A stretch of DNA of 64,000 nt, taken from contig NZ_JADBEC010000001.1 of the NCBI RefSeq assembly GCF_014873945.1, positions 3,799,001 to 3,863,000 of the forward strand, read 5' to 3'. Made by a program: the position numbers and the translations under genes. This stretch comes from Rhizobium viscosum (GTDB lineage Bacteria > Pseudomonadota > Alphaproteobacteria > Rhizobiales > Rhizobiaceae). Within the stretch, counting starts at the first letter, position 1. Every line of letters begins with the position of its first letter. The notes under the pieces are model-generated. The model worked only from the letters and a program-made list of their open reading frames with translations. It did not search any database and was not told the DNA's origin. Positions 61,070 through 64,000 of this stretch are shown one piece after another.

Positions 61070-61135
61070 ATCAACATAGTTTTTGAAAATCATATGAGAC
61101 TTTTCATTTGATCAATTGAATTGAAATCCTCACGA
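61070..61135. promoter_or_regulatory. Divergent AT-rich promoter region of the quinate locus
   Basis: The gap between the divergent binding-protein and dehydratase genes holds its AT-richest stretch here, including the palindrome TTGATCAA (61108-61115) followed by the direct repeat AATTGAATTGAA. These are plausible binding sites for the GntR-family regulator. No footprint evidence is implied. Confidence 0.4.
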
Positions 61136-61207
61136 CATTCGCCATAATGCCATCAGGAGGGTCGGTGGCTCTGTCCATCGCGGCCCGAACGAGGAGGATT
61201 TGAAGCC

Positions 61208-63097
61208 ATGAAGACCTCGATTGCGACGGTGACGCTCTCAGGCGAATTGCCGGAAAAACTCGAAGCGATTGCGCGCGCCGGCTTTGACGGCGTGGAGATT
61301 TTCGAAAACGACTTCCTGGCCTTTGACGGCAGCCCTGCCGATGTCGGCAAGATGGCGCGCGACCTCGGGCTCACCATCACGCTCTTCCAGCCCTTCCGCG
61401 ATTTCGAGGGAATGCCGGATGCCTTGCGCAGCCGTACCTTCGACCGCGCCGAGCGCAAGTTCGACATCATGCAGGAGCTCGGCACCGACATGGTGCTCGT
61501 CTGCTCCAATGTCTCGCAGGCGGCCCTTGGCGGCATCGACCGGGCCGCCGCCGATTTCCGCGAGCTCGGGGAGCGGGCGGCCAAGCGCGGACTGAAGGTG
61601 GGCTATGAGGCGCTTGCCTGGGGCCGCTTCGTCAACGACCATCGCGATGCCTGGGAGATCGTGCGCCGCGCCGATCATGAGAATGTCGGGCTGATCCTCG
61701 ACAGTTTCCACTCGCTGTCGCGCAAGATCGATATCAATTCCATCCGCTCGATCCCAAAGGAGAAGATCTTCATCGTCCAGCTTGCCGATGCGCCGCTGAT
61801 CGATATGGACCTGCTCTACTGGTCGAGACACTTCCGCAACATGCCGGGCGAGGGCGATCTTCCCGTCACCGAATTTACCGAGGCCGTGGCCTCCACAGGT
61901 TACGACGGCTTCTTCTCGCTGGAGATCTTCAACGACCAGTTCCGCGGCGGCTCGACACGGGCAATCGCCGCCGATGGCCATCGCTCGCTGATCTATCTGG
62001 CCGACCAGATCCGCCGCAAGGTGGAGACCTCAGTCGGCATCGACATGCCCGCGCGCGCCGCCGTCAAGGGCGTCGGCTTCATCGAATTCGCGACCGATGA
62101 CGAGGAGGCGGTGGAGCTTGTCGGCATTCTCGAAGCGCTCGGCTTCCGCAAGGCGGCGGTGCATCGCTCGAAGAAGGTGACGCTCTTCCAGCAGGGCGAT
62201 ATCCGCATCCTCATCAATGTCGATCCCGAAGGCTTCGCCAATGCCGCCTATGCCGTGCACGGCACATTCGCCTATGCGATGGCGCTCGTCGTCGAGGATG
62301 CGGCGCAAGCCTATGCGCGCGCGCTGGCGCTCGATGCCGAGCCCTTCACCCAGGCGGTCGTCGAGGGCGAATTGCAGCTGCCGGCGATCCGCGGTGTGGG
62401 CGGCGGGCTGATCTATCTCATCGACGAGAAAAGCCCGCTCGGCCGCTTCTCCGAGATCGATTTCGAGCCGGTGCAGGATAAAGGCGCGGTCGAGGATGCC
62501 GGCCTTCTGCAGGTCGACCACATCGCCCAGACGGTCGCCTATGACGAGATGCTGACCTGGCTGCTCTTCTACACCTCGATCTTCGAAACCCGCAAAACCC
62601 CTGTCGTCGACATTATCGACCCATCAGGCGTGGTGCGCAGCCAGGTGATCGAGAATGAGGCGGGCACGCTTCGCATCACCATGAACGGCGCCGAAAACCG
62701 CCGCACGCTCGCCGGCCATTTCATCGCCGAGAAATTCGGCTCCGGCATCCAGCATCTGGCCTTTTCCACGGACGATATCTTCGCCACGGCCGAGCGCCTG
62801 CGCGCGAAAGGCTTCAAGCCGCTGCCGATTTCGCCGAATTATTACGACGATGTGGAAGCCCGCTTCGGGCTGGAGCCGGAGCTGACGGAGCGGCTGAAGG
62901 CGGAAAACATTCTCTATGACCGGGATGGGGAGGGCGAGTATTTCCAGCTCTATAGCGGGACTTACGGGGAGGGCTTCTTCTTCGAGGTAGTGGAGCGGCG
63001 GAGCTATCGCGGTTATGGCGCGCCGAATGCGATTTTCAGGATTGCGGCGCTGAAGAAGCAGATGCGGCCGGAGGGCGTTCCGAGGGATGCGGGGTGA
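61208..63097 (+). CDS. Two-domain 3-dehydroshikimate dehydratase (QsuB/QuiC type)
   Basis: A 629-aa protein. The N-terminal domain (residues 1-285) is a xylose-isomerase-like TIM barrel: FDGVEIFENDF, KVGYEALAWGRF and LILDSFHSLSR, with FFSLEIFND supplying the metal-binding Glu and others. The C-terminal domain (about 290-620) is HPPD-like with VKGVGFIEFA, LLQVDHIAQTV and SGIQHLAFSTDD, the vicinal-oxygen-chelate metal sites. The N-terminal domain should convert 3-dehydroshikimate to protocatechuate. Similar fusions are QuiC1 of Pseudomonas and QsuB of Corynebacterium. The ATG at 61208 has GAGGA upstream. Confidence 0.9.
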   Translation: MKTSIATVTLSGELPEKLEAIARAGFDGVEIFENDFLAFDGSPADVGKMARDLGLTITLFQPFRDFEGMPDALRSRTFDRAERKFDIMQELGTDMVLVCSNVSQAALGGIDRAAADFRELGERAAKRGLKVGYEALAWGRFVNDHRDAWEIVRRADHENVGLILDSFHSLSRKIDINSIRSIPKEKIFIVQLADAPLIDMDLLYWSRHFRNMPGEGDLPVTEFTEAVASTGYDGFFSLEIFNDQFRGGSTRAIAADGHRSLIYLADQIRRKVETSVGIDMPARAAVKGVGFIEFATDDEEAVELVGILEALGFRKAAVHRSKKVTLFQQGDIRILINVDPEGFANAAYAVHGTFAYAMALVVEDAAQAYARALALDAEPFTQAVVEGELQLPAIRGVGGGLIYLIDEKSPLGRFSEIDFEPVQDKGAVEDAGLLQVDHIAQTVAYDEMLTWLLFYTSIFETRKTPVVDIIDPSGVVRSQVIENEAGTLRITMNGAENRRTLAGHFIAEKFGSGIQHLAFSTDDIFATAERLRAKGFKPLPISPNYYDDVEARFGLEPELTERLKAENILYDRDGEGEYFQLYSGTYGEGFFFEVVERRSYRGYGAPNAIFRIAALKKQMRPEGVPRDAG

Positions 63098-63135
63098 GGG
63101 TGGGGTCTTAACTCAATGAAATAAAAGGCGTTCGC

Positions 63136-63316
63136 GGCACCCCCCTCTGCCCTGCCGGGCATCTCCCCCACAAGGAGGGAGATTGGCTGGGAGCGCCGGT
63201 TTCCCCAAACAACCAACGTTGCAGAACTGCACGACGTCAGCGATATGCGGAGGTCAGGCCGCGGGTCGATCTCCCCCCTTGTGGGGGAGATGCCCGGCAG
63301 GGCAGAGGGGGGTGCC
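63136..63316. repeat. Rhizobial inverted-repeat intergenic element, copy 2
   Basis: Arms 63136-63174 and 63278-63316 are perfect 39-bp reverse complements. Relative to copy 1 (4284-4490) the element is inverted, and the nested palindrome in each arm has compensating C/G changes (TGGCCTGCCGGCCA versus TGCCCTGCCGGGCA). The centre is also similar. It lies between the dehydratase and regulator genes. Confidence 0.85.
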
Positions 63317-63376
63317 CCACGGCATAACCCCCATGGCGTGCCCCGTGACACTCAGGACGCCAATGACAAACCCCGC

Positions 63377-64000
63377 TCACCCAATCCGCCCACTCTTCAG
63401 CACATGCGCCACACCACTCTGCACATGCCGCCGAATAACCGCCCTGGCACCCTCGACATCCCGCTTCAGCGCCAGCTCGAACAGCAGCTTGTGATCATCC
63501 ACCACAGCCTGTCCGCGAAAACTCTGCGCCAGCATATGATAGCGCAGAAACCGGTCGAAGACCGAGGACAACGTCGCCATCAGCGTTGCCGAATTGCAGG
63601 CGGAGACGATCGCCTGATGAAACTCCCAGTCATAACGCACCCAGTCGACGGTCCTTGAGGCATCGCCCGCCAGAAGCTTCCGCTCGGCCGCCGCCAGCTT
63701 GTGGTGGGCGGCGACGATGCGGCCTTCCCATTCCAGGTTGCCGGCGGCAAAGGAAAGGCCGATCGCATGGGTTTCGAGCACGGTCCTGAGATCGGCAAGC
63801 TCCTCCAGCTCCTTGATCGAGGCCGGGCTCACCTCGAAACCGCGCTGGCCCTCGGCGAGCACGAGGTTTTCCATGGCAAGGCGGCTCAGGATTTCGCGCA
63901 GCGACGAGACGCTGATCGAATAATGTTCCCGCGCCTGCTCGAGCTTGATCCTGGTGCCCGGCGCCAGCACGCCGGAGATGATATCCTGCCGGACCTGCCG
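63377..64000 (-). CDS. GntR/FCD-family regulator, 5' end outside window
   Basis: 208 codons are visible; the open frame continues past the right edge, where RQVRQDIISGVLAPGTRIKL, part of the N-terminal winged helix, is encoded. The C-terminal FCD domain has ELADLRTVLETHAIGLSF, the metal-site WEFHQAIVSAC and DDHKLLFELALKRDVEGAR-type motifs. It faces the dehydratase gene tail to tail and is likely the regulator of the quinate locus, responding to an acidic intermediate such as protocatechuate or shikimate. Confidence 0.85.
   Translation of the reverse strand, partial: RQVRQDIISGVLAPGTRIKLEQAREHYSISVSSLREILSRLAMENLVLAEGQRGFEVSPASIKELEELADLRTVLETHAIGLSFAAGNLEWEGRIVAAHHKLAAAERKLLAGDASRTVDWVRYDWEFHQAIVSACNSATLMATLSSVFDRFLRYHMLAQSFRGQAVVDDHKLLFELALKRDVEGARAVIRRHVQSGVAHVLKSGRIG

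Overview
The window looks like a chromosomal or chromid segment of a fast-growing rhizobium (Rhizobiaceae: Rhizobium/Agrobacterium group). The basis is high-GC alphaproteobacterial codon use, rhizobial-type gene families (DUF805, a MoxR/DUF58/DUF4350 cluster, class III cyclases, many sugar and amino-acid ABC genes) and short palindromic intergenic repeats of the kind common in Rhizobiaceae. The species cannot be fixed from the sequence alone. I see no rRNA, tRNA, CRISPR array, integrase or transposase.

Layout. 1-4207 (minus): a podovirus virion module in T7 order (gp11-, gp12-, gp13-, gp14-like genes and a partial next gene), ending at a 49-bp inverted-repeat intergenic element. 4504-18385: mixed single genes, namely a methyltransferase, small membrane proteins, an AEC transporter with a divergent LysR gene, a fluoride riboswitch with crcB, an SDR gene and a 52-bp remnant of a second copy, an orphan LolC-like fragment, and an MFS exporter facing a MerR regulator across a 19-bp-spacer promoter. 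15757-22772: a LacI-controlled operon on the minus strand (LacI, sugar-binding protein, two permeases, GH172/DUF2961 enzyme, DUF1963-like protein) with a palindromic operator.

22925-30545: secreted proteins, cytochrome P460, an M48 protease, a zinc-ribbon adenylate/guanylate cyclase and a VIT-like membrane protein. 30114-37509: a tandemly duplicated DUF805 pair followed by a tightly overlapping operon DUF4129, DUF4350, MoxR, DUF58, SpoIIM, RDD. 39035-43549: a copper-handling operon (His-rich secreted protein, lipoprotein, TolC-like lipoprotein, multicopper oxidase, cupredoxin, CusF) behind a CueR-type promoter. 44262-50883: ICMT-like methyltransferase, a Cache-HAMP cyclase, a membrane protein, a YiaW/YiaV-like pair and a lipoprotein.

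51116-55100 (minus) is the most unusual part. It is a two-gene, visibly AT-richer island encoding an 853-aa Cys-motif/helical-repeat protein and a 492-aa protein with a PD-(D/E)XK-like nuclease signature at its C terminus. I recognise neither as a named family. The gene pairing suggests an uncharacterised anti-phage or other anti-element system. 55342-64000 is a quinate/shikimate catabolic locus: NAD-type AroE paralogue, Gfo/Idh/MocA oxidoreductase, polar-amino-acid-type ABC importer, AroQ, a divergent two-domain 3-dehydroshikimate dehydratase (QsuB/QuiC type), and a partial GntR/FCD regulator beyond a second copy of the inverted-repeat element.
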